A stretch of DNA of 64,000 bases, taken from NCBI GenBank assembly GCA_052034525.1, contig JBPOIK010000008.1, forward strand, positions 46,788 through 110,787, read 5' to 3'. This DNA comes from JAFGJQ01 sp052034525. Its GTDB lineage: Bacteria > Planctomycetota > Phycisphaerae > UBA1845. The notes under the pieces are model-generated. The model searched no databases. It was given only the letters and a program-made list of their open reading frames with translations, and was not told where the DNA came from. Each line of letters starts with the position of its first letter. Position 1 is the first letter of the stretch. The translations under genes and the position numbers were made by a program. This document shows positions 8,238 to 16,535 of the stretch, in pieces.

Positions 8238-10395
8238 CCTCGCGCTCAATTCGCTTGGGAATCCGGATGTCTCCGAAGAAGTTGTAGTGGTCGATGCCTT
8301 CCACGATGCCCCAGGCATAATGCCCTCCCGCAAAGTAAACGCGCGGTTCGCCGCGCAGATGGTCCAGCTCCCTGGCGTGATTGCCCACCACCACGCCCAG
8401 CGTGTTCCCGGTCACCATCTCCTCGTCATTCCCCGAGTCGCCCGCCACCAGGCAATGCTCCAGCGGAAAACCCCATTTGTAGGCGAAGTAACGCAGGGCC
8501 ATGCCCTTGGACGCCCGGATGGGCAGCAGATCCAGATAGGCCTCGTGAGAATAAATCACGCGGGCGTGCAGATTCGATCGACGGAGCTTTCGCACGATGT
8601 CGCGAACCTTCGGCGGGTTGTTTCGAGTCGTGAAATAGCTGATCTTGTACGGCCCCTGCCCTTCCGGCGGCTGGAGCTTCAGCCCGGCCATCCCCTTCAT
8701 GGCCTTCCGAAGTCCGTCCGGGTTCCAGCGATAGTTCAGGTGCTCCGTCCAGGCCGTATCCTCCACCAGACGCGATCCGTAGTGAATGGCGCTGCCGACG
8801 CCGGTAATCAGCAATTGTGGCGTCGGAATCTTCCATTCCTTCAGCACGTCCAGCGTCAGTTTCAGGCTGCGGCCGGTGGCGATCCCGAACGCCACGCGGT
8901 CTCCCGCTTCCCGCAGCCGTTGCAGCAGCGCCTGCAATCCTCGGCGGTCGCCGATCAGCGTGTTGTCGATGTCGGACACCACAATGCGGTCGGCGGTGAT
9001 CAACCGGCTCTTTTTGCTGTAGAAGGCCCGTCGTCGCTCGACCTGCGCCATGGTGGGCCGAGCCGCTTTCATGTACCGACTCACGTGCGCCGACCACGAG
9101 AACGTGTTGTGAGCGCCCCTGATTCCCGCCCGGGACCAGCGCTTCCATTGCTCGCGGTCCGACACGGCCTTCAGCAAAGCCTCGCCCATGGCGGAGGCGT
9201 CCAGCGGGTCAATCAACACCCCGTTCTGGCACGCCTGCACGATGTCCCGCGGGCCGCCGTCCTCCGTCGCCACAATCGGCAGTCCGCTGGCGGCAGCCTC
9301 AATCAACGTCAGTCCGAACGGTTCCGTCAAGGCCGGATTAATGAAAACGCCGCGCGTGCTTGCGGCCAGCCGATACAGGTCGGGCACGTCGTCGGCGTGG
9401 TGGGACTTCGGATACGCGATCCGGCCGTAGAGGTTGTGGCGATCGACGAGGTATAGGATTTCCTGAAGCACTTCTCGCGCGCCCCGATCCATTTCCCGCA
9501 GGTCGTCACGAGTGCCTGCCACCACGACCAGGTTGGCCGCTTCCTGGAGACGTGGGTTCTCCCCAAACGCCCGGACCAGTGTCGGAATGTTCTTGCGCGG
9601 ATCGGGGCGGGACAGGGCCAGAATCATCGGCTTGTCCGGATTCATCAGGAACGGCACGATTTGCCTTAGTATCGGTACCGCTCGAGCGTCACGCCGTGAG
9701 GGCGGACGAAACCGGCTCAGATCCACGCCCGGCGGAATGACCACCATCCGGTTGGGCTGGTAGTTGTCGTACCGGGCATACTGATCATCCACCTCCTGCC
9801 GGGTGCTGGCCACGACGAATCCCGCGTGATCCAGAGCGGTCTCCTCCGCCTCGATACGTCGCGAGATCCGATAGCGTTTTTCAATCGTCTCGGCCTTCAT
9901 TCCTCCGTCGAGGAGACGTTGCCGTTTGACCCGACCCAGCGAGTGGCCGGTGAATGCCATCGGAAGGTGCAGCAGGGCCCCGAGCTGCGAGCAGACGAAT
10001 CCGGCATCTGCGTAGTGGGCGTGCAGCAAGTCCGGAACACGATCCTGCGATCGGAAGTACTGAACGATGTTGTCCACGAAGCCGTCCAGGTGGCGCCAAA
10101 GCGACTCCTTGGGCATGTAGCGAGCCGGTCCGCACTCGATCCGGACGATCTGGGCCCCGGAAGCCAGATCCTCGAAGGGCTCCGCATATCCGGCGTCCAC
10201 GCGCGGATCCTCGATCAGCCGAGTGATCAGATCCACCTGGGCCACGTCCGGATGCTCGACCAGGGCCTTGGCCAGCTCAACCACGTACGTCGTCTGACCC
10301 CCGGTGTCGGCATCCCGACCCAGTTCCAGGTTGGTCCCGCGAATCAGTCCGTGCGGGCTGATCAGCACAATGTATCGCCCTTCGTCGCTGGGCAT
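8230..10395 (-). CDS. Sucrose-phosphate synthase fused to a sucrose-phosphate phosphatase domain
   Basis: The 721-residue protein joins two activities. Residues 1 to about 450 form a GT-B glycosyltransferase of the sucrose-phosphate synthase type (SPHGLIRG, DTGGQTTYVVELA, EX7E motif EPFGLTLIE near residue 360) that makes sucrose-6-phosphate from UDP-glucose and fructose-6-phosphate. From about residue 470 there is a HAD hydrolase: motif I is DIDNT with both aspartates, motif II is ATGRS and motif IV is GDSGNDEE near residue 655. The phosphatase half therefore looks catalytically intact. The start is placed at 10395, where GGGAGG lies 6 nt upstream, rather than at an earlier in-frame codon. 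A promoter with an inverted repeat lies about 450 nt upstream, and sucrose synthase overlaps its 3' end. Confidence 0.93.
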   Translation of the reverse strand: MPSDEGRYIVLISPHGLIRGTNLELGRDADTGGQTTYVVELAKALVEHPDVAQVDLITRLIEDPRVDAGYAEPFEDLASGAQIVRIECGPARYMPKESLWRHLDGFVDNIVQYFRSQDRVPDLLHAHYADAGFVCSQLGALLHLPMAFTGHSLGRVKRQRLLDGGMKAETIEKRYRISRRIEAEETALDHAGFVVASTRQEVDDQYARYDNYQPNRMVVIPPGVDLSRFRPPSRRDARAVPILRQIVPFLMNPDKPMILALSRPDPRKNIPTLVRAFGENPRLQEAANLVVVAGTRDDLREMDRGAREVLQEILYLVDRHNLYGRIAYPKSHHADDVPDLYRLAASTRGVFINPALTEPFGLTLIEAAASGLPIVATEDGGPRDIVQACQNGVLIDPLDASAMGEALLKAVSDREQWKRWSRAGIRGAHNTFSWSAHVSRYMKAARPTMAQVERRRAFYSKKSRLITADRIVVSDIDNTLIGDRRGLQALLQRLREAGDRVAFGIATGRSLKLTLDVLKEWKIPTPQLLITGVGSAIHYGSRLVEDTAWTEHLNYRWNPDGLRKAMKGMAGLKLQPPEGQGPYKISYFTTRNNPPKVRDIVRKLRRSNLHARVIYSHEAYLDLLPIRASKGMALRYFAYKWGFPLEHCLVAGDSGNDEEMVTGNTLGVVVGNHARELDHLRGEPRVYFAGGHYAWGIVEGIDHYNFFGDIRIPKRIEREDE

Positions 10396-10844
10396 GTCGG
10401 TCCTCCCGCCATCCAGCTTGTCTGTGCGAACCTCCACCAGATGCGAAAGAGCACGAGACCGGCCCCCGCTTGCCAGGCGACGCCACGGCCACGCTCAACG
10501 CTCGTTCGACGTTTCCGAAGGGTAAACGGCCAGGCCGGCGCTGGGAAGGGGGTTCCAGAGCCATAGTCATCACTGCATTTGAGTGAGGTCCGCCACTTCG
10601 CACCACGAAGGAGCCAGGCGGGTTGACGAAGCCCCCTCGTTTGCGTCAGCGCGATCGCTTCGACGCAGCAGTACCGTGATCCCTCACTTCTGTCGTTCTT
10701 CTGGGACAGTCCTGGGAATCGCAGATCAAATCCAGCCAAAGAACCCATCTTTTTGCGAAATCCGCTTTCAGCACGCAAATGGGCTCCTGATGGCGTGGCC
10801 ACGGCGGTCGAGATGACGGGAGGGAGCAAAACACTGACGTTTGT

Positions 10845-10873
10845 GTTATACCTGTGTTAACATTCTGCTACAA
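10845..10873 (-). promoter_or_regulatory. Putative sigma-70-type promoter upstream of the sucrose genes
   Basis: On the minus strand, TTGTAG (10868-10873) and TATAAC (10845-10850) are separated by exactly 17 nt in an otherwise GC-rich region. The orientation is toward sucrose-phosphate synthase. This is inferred from consensus matches only. Confidence 0.55.
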
Positions 10874-10887
10874 CACATGTTAACAGG
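10851..10887. promoter_or_regulatory. Inverted repeat (operator-like) overlapping the promoter
   Basis: CCTGTGTTAACA (10851-10862) and TGTTAACAGG (10878-10887) form an imperfect inverted repeat. Each half holds the palindrome GTTAAC, and the two copies are 23 nt apart, about two helical turns. One half fills the -35/-10 spacer and the other lies just upstream of -35, a layout typical of a repressor or activator site. Confidence 0.5.
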
Positions 10888-10999
10888 TTCTCAAACAGTG
10901 GCGGAAGGCGGGCAGATGACCGGGACAGCTAAGACTCGCGATTGTGAACGGGATAACGAATAGACTCCGCCCCGGCTGTCACCAGACGACGGCAGCCGC

Positions 11000-11917
11000 T
11001 CACTCCCCCGACCCTGGCTTGAATCGAGCGACCAGTTCGGCCAGTTCCTCCGCGATGGTCGGCATCGCGCCCGGGCGGGTGACCATCAGCGTGCCGACCT
11101 CGTTGGCCAGGGCGGCCGCCGCGCTCAGAGGCCACTGGCGAAGGATGCCGGAAATGAACGCGGCTGTGAACGCATCTCCGGCGCCCACGGCGTCCAGCAC
11201 CTCAACGTCCCGGCCCCGCACGTCCGCCACTTCCTGCGGTCCGACCACCAGACAGCCGTCCTCGGATCGCGTGATGCAGACGATCTGGATCCCGAATCCG
11301 CGCTGAAGAGCCGCCGCAAACTGGCGAGGCTCTGAAGTGCCAAGCTGAAGCAGACTGGCCAGGACGCTGACTTCATCGCTGTTAAGCTTGACCACCGCCG
11401 CGGCGTGCAACGACTGCTCGATCCACTCCCGCCGGTACCAGAGCTGTCGCAGGTTCACGTCATAGACAATCAGCGCGTTGCGGGCCACCGTCAGGCAACG
11501 GTGGATGGTCTGGCGGCTGATCTGGCTGCGCTGGGCCAGCGTTCCGAAACAGACCGCCGAGGCCCCAGCCAGAACCTGTTCCAGCTCTTGATTGAACTCC
11601 AGGGAATCCCAGGCCGCGTCTTCGTGGATGATGAATGTGGGCCGGTCTGGATTGGACGTGTTGACGGTGACTCTGCCGGTGGGGCGATCGGGATCCGTCT
11701 GGATATACTGCGTGTCCAGACCCCGTTCAGCGAGATATTTGCGGAGTTCCCGTCCCAGCACGTCATCTCCCACCCGCGAGACCACAATGCCCCGATGTCC
11801 CAGTTGAGCGGCATGGTACGCCACGTTGGCTGGCGCCCCGCCCGGCCTCCGCGAATCCGGGAAGCAATCCCACAGAACCTCCCCCAAGCCGATCACCACC
11901 TGCCCCGCGGTATCCAT
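11000..11917 (-). CDS. PfkB-family sugar kinase, probable fructokinase
   Basis: The 305-residue protein is a ribokinase/PfkB-family carbohydrate kinase. It has the N-terminal pattern GLGEVLWDCFP and GGAPANVAYHAAQLG, and the C-terminal ATP/anion-hole signature DAVGAGDAFTAAF near residues 240-252 with the catalytic Asp. The GEVLWD and GGAPAN motifs are typical of fructokinases. It sits upstream of, and on the same strand as, sucrose-phosphate synthase and sucrose synthase. Fructokinase turns the fructose released by sucrose cleavage into fructose-6-phosphate, so the three genes close a sucrose cycle. GGAGG lies 8 nt before the ATG. Substrate specificity is inferred from motifs and context. Confidence 0.88.
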   Translation of the reverse strand: MDTAGQVVIGLGEVLWDCFPDSRRPGGAPANVAYHAAQLGHRGIVVSRVGDDVLGRELRKYLAERGLDTQYIQTDPDRPTGRVTVNTSNPDRPTFIIHEDAAWDSLEFNQELEQVLAGASAVCFGTLAQRSQISRQTIHRCLTVARNALIVYDVNLRQLWYRREWIEQSLHAAAVVKLNSDEVSVLASLLQLGTSEPRQFAAALQRGFGIQIVCITRSEDGCLVVGPQEVADVRGRDVEVLDAVGAGDAFTAAFISGILRQWPLSAAAALANEVGTLMVTRPGAMPTIAEELAELVARFKPGSGE

Positions 11918-12080
11918 TCACACAACCTCCAATCAAATCTCAGGATAGGGATCGGATGGCACTACGCAAGGAAGACGTCATTCCGGCAGGCATGTCCCCA
12001 CTGAGAACGCGGCTGACACCGGTGAGGTGGCCGAGTCTGCCCGCGTGGCCAGCAGGGTGCTGGACCGTCAGAAAAAGAGT

Positions 12081-12120
12081 GAAGCCCACCGGTGGTGCCG
12101 TACGTCCGCCGGTGGGCTTC
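12081..12120 (-). terminator. Rho-independent terminator after the 21-codon gene
   Basis: Arms GAAGCCCACCGGTGG and CCGCCGGTGGGCTTC pair over 15 positions with one mismatch-type pair around a 10-nt loop. On the minus strand the hairpin is followed by ACTCTTTTTC. It ends a transcript coming from the right, 24 nt after the stop of the 21-residue gene and about 160 nt before fructokinase. Confidence 0.82.
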
Positions 12121-12144
12121 GCCGCTCTTACCTGGGACCGTTCG

Positions 12145-12210
12145 CTAGAGCTGCGCGTTCCCAATGCCAAAGAGCGCAAGAATCGCAGCCAGGAATGTGA
12201 AAATACACAT
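12145..12210 (-). CDS. Putative 21-residue hydrophobic microprotein
   Basis: A complete mini-gene: AGGAG lies 9 nt before an ATG that opens 21 codons reading MCIFTFLAAILALFGIGNAQ plus a final L, followed by TAG and then a strong terminator 24 nt downstream. The peptide is almost wholly hydrophobic and long enough to cross a membrane once. It also looks like a bare signal sequence. The combination of ribosome-binding site, frame and dedicated terminator suggests a separately made small transcript rather than chance. It lies between the prepilin-like gene and fructokinase with no clear link to either. Alternatives are an sRNA with an incidental frame or a leader peptide. Confidence 0.55.
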   Translation of the reverse strand: MCIFTFLAAILALFGIGNAQL

Positions 12211-12719
12211 TGGCTTACTCTCCTACCAATAGACTCTGCGCGAACCCAATACGCCGCACATGCGGACGATCGGCTGCGACCATGTCGCTATCGCGCTGAT
12301 ACACTGATCTTCGGCCCGAACTCTCGGCGGGTCATTCTGCCGCCTGCATCGTACCCGTCGGCGCACCATCTGCACTCCGGTGCCGCCATCTCCTGCCAGC
12401 GGGCGGTAGCGCCCGCTTCCGAGCAACCGGACGGGGCTGGGGTCCCCACCGCAGGAAGACGGAGTGTTCTACTGGATATCGTCCAACTCGCCAAGCGCGC
12501 TTTAGCACGCAAAAATGAGTCGGGGAAGCAATATGACCACGGGAAGGCGGGATTCCCTCTACCCCCGGAAAAAACACCATGTGTCGCATTATTGGCACAG
12601 CATCCTGAGGGAGAGTGCCCTCCCGCCGATGGGCCTGCCCACTCGACCGATTGGCGGTCGAGGCGGCTCTGGGCAAGACCATCGTGCGGGAGTGCTTCGC
12701 GAGTATCCGTCTGTCGGCA
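12211..12719. other. Intergenic region upstream of the 21-codon gene
   Basis: No convincing gene is seen. The stretch contains an 8-bp hairpin (12398-12417, no U-tract) and the motif CGCTTTAGCACGCAAAA at 12499-12515, which recurs with one insertion in the sucrose control region near 10763. The promoter of the 21-codon gene should lie at its left end, but no clear -35/-10 pair is visible. Confidence 0.4.
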
Positions 12720-13457
12720 TCAGGGACTCTGGTGGACCATGCCGTTGCGGGCGCGGAAGTGCGTGATCAGTCCGTCCCCCAGACTTCGCGTCATCCAGTA
12801 GGATCGTGGCAGCGGAAACCGACTATCGTCCACCACGTCCGAGGCCATCTGTCGCGGGAACTTCTTCGCGGCCGGATTGGGCCCCGCGCTCCAGACGGCG
12901 TAGGTGACCGGGCTGACCGGCTCATCGGCGAAGTTGTGGTAGTATCGCCCTTCTTCCTCGGCACAGGTCGGAAAATCATCCGGCACCCAGATCTTCGATC
13001 GGGGCTTCCAGGGCTGATCCGGCTTATCGAAGAGCGTCCCGTTCTGGTAAATCGCCCCCGGCGCGACGTACTGATACGTTCGTCGCGAGTCGAAGCGATC
13101 ACGCAGGTCCGCCTGCGGAATAGCACTGGGAGCCGGCGCGAGAAACCGCTCCTGCGCCAGCTCGATCGGCAGTTGGTAGTTCACGTCCGTGCCACAGGCT
13201 ACGCGGGTCGGTGGCACGCGGTCCTGACAGCTCAACGCGTAGGCATCCAGGGCCAGCGTGATCTGTCGCAGGTCCGAATGGACGGCCACCATCCGCGCCC
13301 TCATGCGGGCGGCGCGCAGACCCGGCATCAGCAGCGCCAGCAGCAATGCGAGGATGCTGGTTACCACCAGCAGCTCAACCAGCGTGAACGCCCGCCGCCT
13401 CCACAGATGTCGGGGCCTCAGGGGCACGCCACCGGGTTGTCCGGCCCTCCAAGACAC
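12720..13457 (-). CDS. Type II secretion/type IV prepilin-like protein
   Basis: The 245-residue protein begins with a basic leader and a prepilin methylation motif, RRRAFTLVELLVVTSILALL. An Ala, rather than Gly, precedes the conserved Phe, as is common in planctomycete paralogues. A hydrophobic helix follows and then a mostly polar domain that I do not recognise beyond general DUF1559/GspG-like pseudopilins. Such proteins are cleaved by PilD and assembled as, or anchored with, pseudopilins. The start is uncertain. The GTG at 13457, with GGAAG 7 nt upstream, overlaps the dockerin-protein gene by 40 nt; a GTG at 13427 would overlap by 10 nt. Coupling with that upstream gene is likely in either case. 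Confidence 0.8.
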   Translation of the reverse strand: MSWRAGQPGGVPLRPRHLWRRRAFTLVELLVVTSILALLLALLMPGLRAARMRARMVAVHSDLRQITLALDAYALSCQDRVPPTRVACGTDVNYQLPIELAQERFLAPAPSAIPQADLRDRFDSRRTYQYVAPGAIYQNGTLFDKPDQPWKPRSKIWVPDDFPTCAEEEGRYYHNFADEPVSPVTYAVWSAGPNPAAKKFPRQMASDVVDDSRFPLPRSYWMTRSLGDGLITHFRARNGMVHQSP

Positions 13458-14542
13458 ATTAGCACTTCCACCAGATCGTTCTCATCGACGTCCCCATCGA
13501 AATCCAGGTCGAAATCCTCGCACCATGCGTCGGCGGGCGGCGCACCGTCACCCGCATAACACGATTGAAACCACGCGAGGTCTCTCAAATCCACGTCGCC
13601 GTCCCCGTCCGTGTCACCCGGTTGCATCGGCATGATGAAGTCCTGCCCGTCAAAGCCCATGACCCAGAGCCGATAGCCTCCCTTCCAGCCGTCCGAACCG
13701 TCCGTGTCCTCCTGATCGAAGATGCCCACAATGGAAAACGGCCCGGTCGGCGCGGGCTGATCCACGAAACCGCGCGACCGCCCCAGAAGGGCCGGCAGCG
13801 TTCGGCCGGTCGCATCGGTCAGCGTCAACAAGGCTTCGGGACCCCAGCCGGTGGGATCAACGAAACTTACGCCGGAAATCTTGACGAGCGAGCCCTGGTA
13901 ACGCTCCGCACCGGTCTGCCGGGTCGGATCGAACAGGAATTCGTCCGCCGCATCCTTCACATCCGAAAGCGTGATGACTGTCGGATCGGGCAGCCCGACT
14001 CCCGCCTCCAACAAGACCACGTCAAAATCCTGCTGGGGGGCCTTGATATGCTGCTCGTTGATGTTCGCCTTGCCACGGAAAAAGAGTCCCGGCGCGCGAG
14101 CCCGGACCTCCACCCGATCCCCCGGCCGCATTCGGCGCCCGGTCGCCTCGTCATACGTGATCCGATCCAGTTCGGCCACCCATTCCGCATCGCTGTAGCT
14201 GCCGGCCGGGTGTGTGCCGGTCATGCGGCCGATATACTGCCCCATCCAGAGTGCCGTGCCGCCAAAATCGCCGACCGCGTCGGCCTGGAGAAAGACTTGC
14301 CACGTGCCGCCCATGTAGACCGGCGCGGCGGCCCGGGCCGCCAGCATGTCCTGTGGCCGGTTCAGGAGAATGCCTTGAATGCGAATAGGATCGGTCATGG
14401 GAAAAGTCCCGGTCCCGTTTCCATCTACCGCTTGAAGCTGCGCGTGAAACGTCTCCGGCAGATTCGGCCAGTCCGGTTCTTGCGCAACTGCCGTAAAAAC
14501 AAAAAGTAACAACACAAGACCAACCTGACTCACTCGTAGCAT
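13418..14542 (-). CDS. Secreted protein with C-terminal dockerin-like calcium repeats
   Basis: The 374-residue protein starts with a signal peptide (MLRVSQVGLVLLLFVFTAVA). It has a central beta-rich region of unknown type and ends with a planctomycete dockerin-like tail. Two Ca-binding loops are visible, DTDGDGDVDLRDL near residue 320 and DLDFDGDVDENDL near residue 355. Related tails in Phycisphaerae proteins often end with a CxGGPDNPV-type sequence, as here. The ATG at 14542 is preceded by GGAGA at 8 nt and starts exactly at the signal peptide; the upstream in-frame codon would add an uncharged, unrelated stretch. No cohesin is visible in the window. The prepilin-like gene follows and overlaps it. 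Confidence 0.82.
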   Translation of the reverse strand: MLRVSQVGLVLLLFVFTAVAQEPDWPNLPETFHAQLQAVDGNGTGTFPMTDPIRIQGILLNRPQDMLAARAAAPVYMGGTWQVFLQADAVGDFGGTALWMGQYIGRMTGTHPAGSYSDAEWVAELDRITYDEATGRRMRPGDRVEVRARAPGLFFRGKANINEQHIKAPQQDFDVVLLEAGVGLPDPTVITLSDVKDAADEFLFDPTRQTGAERYQGSLVKISGVSFVDPTGWGPEALLTLTDATGRTLPALLGRSRGFVDQPAPTGPFSIVGIFDQEDTDGSDGWKGGYRLWVMGFDGQDFIMPMQPGDTDGDGDVDLRDLAWFQSCYAGDGAPPADAWCEDFDLDFDGDVDENDLVEVLMCLGGPDNPVACP

Positions 14543-14735
14543 GTTCTGAATCTCCTTTCCCGTTGTTGGACGTACGTTTGGACGCAACCGCCGTGCTATG
14601 ATTTTCCATATCGTAGCACGGGCATGTTAGTCTCCCACCCTCCCCAAGTCAAGCGAGTTCGAAGAGCCAGGCGGGCTGGCGGCAAGGGGACCTCTTGGCG
14701 GCGCTCGTTTCCGCTCGATGCGTGCCTGGCGGCTC

Positions 14736-16535
14736 TCACTCCTCCGCTTTCTTCTTTCCGAACTCCGGATCGATCGTCACCAGCGCTGCGACAATGAAAC
14801 CCGGGATGGTGGAAATGACCACCCAGAGGAAGAAGTTCCGGTACCCGATGTGGTCCTGGAGCCAGCCGCTGAGCATGCCCGGCAGCATCATGCCGAGCGC
14901 CATGATGCCCGTGCAGATCGCATAATGGGCCGTTTTGTGGCGGCCCTCCGCTATCATGATCATGTACAGCATATACGCGGTGAAGCCGAATCCGTACCCG
15001 AACTGCTCGACGGCCACCGCGGCGCCGATGAGTGCGTAGCTGGTCGGCTGCGCCCAGGCGAGGTAGACGAACGCGAGGTCGGGCGTGTGCATGATGATGA
15101 CCATGGGCCACAGCCAGAACCGCAGGCCGTGCTGCGAGATCAACAATCCGCCAAGAATGCCGCCGGCCGTCAACGCGGCGACGCCGATCGTCCCGTATAT
15201 GAGGCCGACTTCGCCGGTCGTCAGGCCCAGACCGCCGATGTCGCGCGGATCGAGCAGAAACGGCGAAACGAGTTTGACCAACTGAGCTTCGGCGAACCGG
15301 AAGAACAGAAGGAACGCCAGCACGATGCCGATGTCCCGTCGGCGGAAGAACAGGACGAAGGTGCGAAAGAATTCGGCCACGAAACCGCCCGAATCCCGCG
15401 AGCCGGCGGGACCGTCGGCGGCCGGACGGGGCAGCGCAAACTGGTGGTAGATGCAGAAGACCGCGAACAGTACGGCCAGGACGACGGCCACCGTGGTCCA
15501 CGCCAGGGGGATGTTGCCTGCGGTGGCCTCGAAACTCGCCGAAGCCTCGTCCGCCAGTTGCGGATCGGTCCTGAATACGACCCGGGCGGGCGCATTCCAG
15601 TTGGCATCGTTAAAGGTCAACCGGGCGCCTTCCACGATGTCGATGCGATCGTCTCCGCTCTTGCGACTGACCAACACCACGATGGTTTGTCCCGGGGGCG
15701 GCTTCTGTGTAAGCCGCAGCGTGCCGACGCCGAGACTCCCACTGCCGGCTGACCGCGCCTGGCGAGGGCTGCCGAAATGGGCGGCGTCCGTGGCCGTACA
15801 GAAGCCATTCCGGACGTTCTGGGCTCGCGCCTCGGATAAGAGGGCATCGGCCTGCGGTCCGGCGGTCACCGTCGTGCGGATTTCCACCCGCTCCGGATCG
15901 CTGAAGAGCTTCAGTTCGCCCAACGAAGGGGGTGGCCAGGGGGTCGATTCGTCCAGAACGGCAGGAGAATCCGGGGCGCCGGGCACCGTGGCGACAGAAA
16001 TCTCCACGGGCGGAAGGCCGCTGCTGGTTTCGATGAAGCCGGCGAGCATCACGAGCAGCCCCTGCCCCGCGATGGTCGCGATTCGATAGAACGTGCTGCG
16101 AATGCCGACGAAGGCCGCCTGCTGATGCTGCGACAATCCGAGCATGTAGAAGCCGTCAGCGGCAATGTCGTGCGTGGCCGAGCAGAAGGCCATCATCCAG
16201 AAAAGGGCGATCGTGTATTGAAAAAAACGGGGCGCGGGGATGGCCAGCGCCAGCAGAGCCAGGGCCGCTCCCACCACGCCCTGCATGACGACGGTCCATC
16301 GTCGCTTGGTGCCCAGCAGGTCCACCACCGGGCTCCAGAGGGGCTTGATGACCCAAGGCAGGTACAGCCAGCTCGTGTAGAGGGCGATGTCGGTATTCGA
16401 AATGCCCAGCCGCTTGTACATGATGACCGAGACGGACATCACCATGACGTAGGGGATGCCCTGGGCGAAATACAGCGTGGGAATCCAGACCCAGGGGTTT
16501 CGGCGTGAGACACTTGCGGCTGGCGCGTCGGACAT
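14736..16535 (-). CDS. AmpG-like MFS transporter with a large soluble insert
   Basis: The 599-residue membrane protein resembles the PAT/AmpG branch of the major facilitator superfamily, whose best-known member imports muropeptides. TM1-TM5 lie within residues 1-165 (including TLYFAQGIPY, WLYLPWVIKPLWSPVVD and SATHDIAADGF), and six or seven further helices run from about 345 to 590. Between TM5 and TM6 sits an insert of about 170 residues that should face the periplasm. Its second half (RLTFNDANWNAPARVVF, about residues 303-320) has the LTF-x-NWN-P pattern of Calx-beta-like modules. The ATG at 16535 has GGAGG 6 nt upstream; a TTG one codon earlier is less well spaced. Substrate is unknown. 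Confidence 0.82.
   Translation of the reverse strand: MSDAPAASVSRRNPWVWIPTLYFAQGIPYVMVMSVSVIMYKRLGISNTDIALYTSWLYLPWVIKPLWSPVVDLLGTKRRWTVVMQGVVGAALALLALAIPAPRFFQYTIALFWMMAFCSATHDIAADGFYMLGLSQHQQAAFVGIRSTFYRIATIAGQGLLVMLAGFIETSSGLPPVEISVATVPGAPDSPAVLDESTPWPPPSLGELKLFSDPERVEIRTTVTAGPQADALLSEARAQNVRNGFCTATDAAHFGSPRQARSAGSGSLGVGTLRLTQKPPPGQTIVVLVSRKSGDDRIDIVEGARLTFNDANWNAPARVVFRTDPQLADEASASFEATAGNIPLAWTTVAVVLAVLFAVFCIYHQFALPRPAADGPAGSRDSGGFVAEFFRTFVLFFRRRDIGIVLAFLLFFRFAEAQLVKLVSPFLLDPRDIGGLGLTTGEVGLIYGTIGVAALTAGGILGGLLISQHGLRFWLWPMVIIMHTPDLAFVYLAWAQPTSYALIGAAVAVEQFGYGFGFTAYMLYMIMIAEGRHKTAHYAICTGIMALGMMLPGMLSGWLQDHIGYRNFFLWVVISTIPGFIVAALVTIDPEFGKKKAEE

Larger units (their letters stand above)
10396..10999. 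other. Long leader/control region of the sucrose genes
   Basis: This 604-nt region separates the fructokinase stop from the sucrose-phosphate synthase start, both on the minus strand. It contains an AT-rich patch with a sigma-70-like promoter and an inverted repeat (10845-10887). If that promoter is real, the transcript has a leader of about 440 nt with no convincing gene in it. Open frames in the leader lack ribosome-binding sites and recognisable composition. Confidence 0.5.

Noticed and set aside
12017..12062. tRNA-Ser-like 5' end (GGTGAGGTGGCCGAGT)
   Set aside because: No anticodon stem, T arm or matching acceptor 3' strand follows; it is a chance resemblance.
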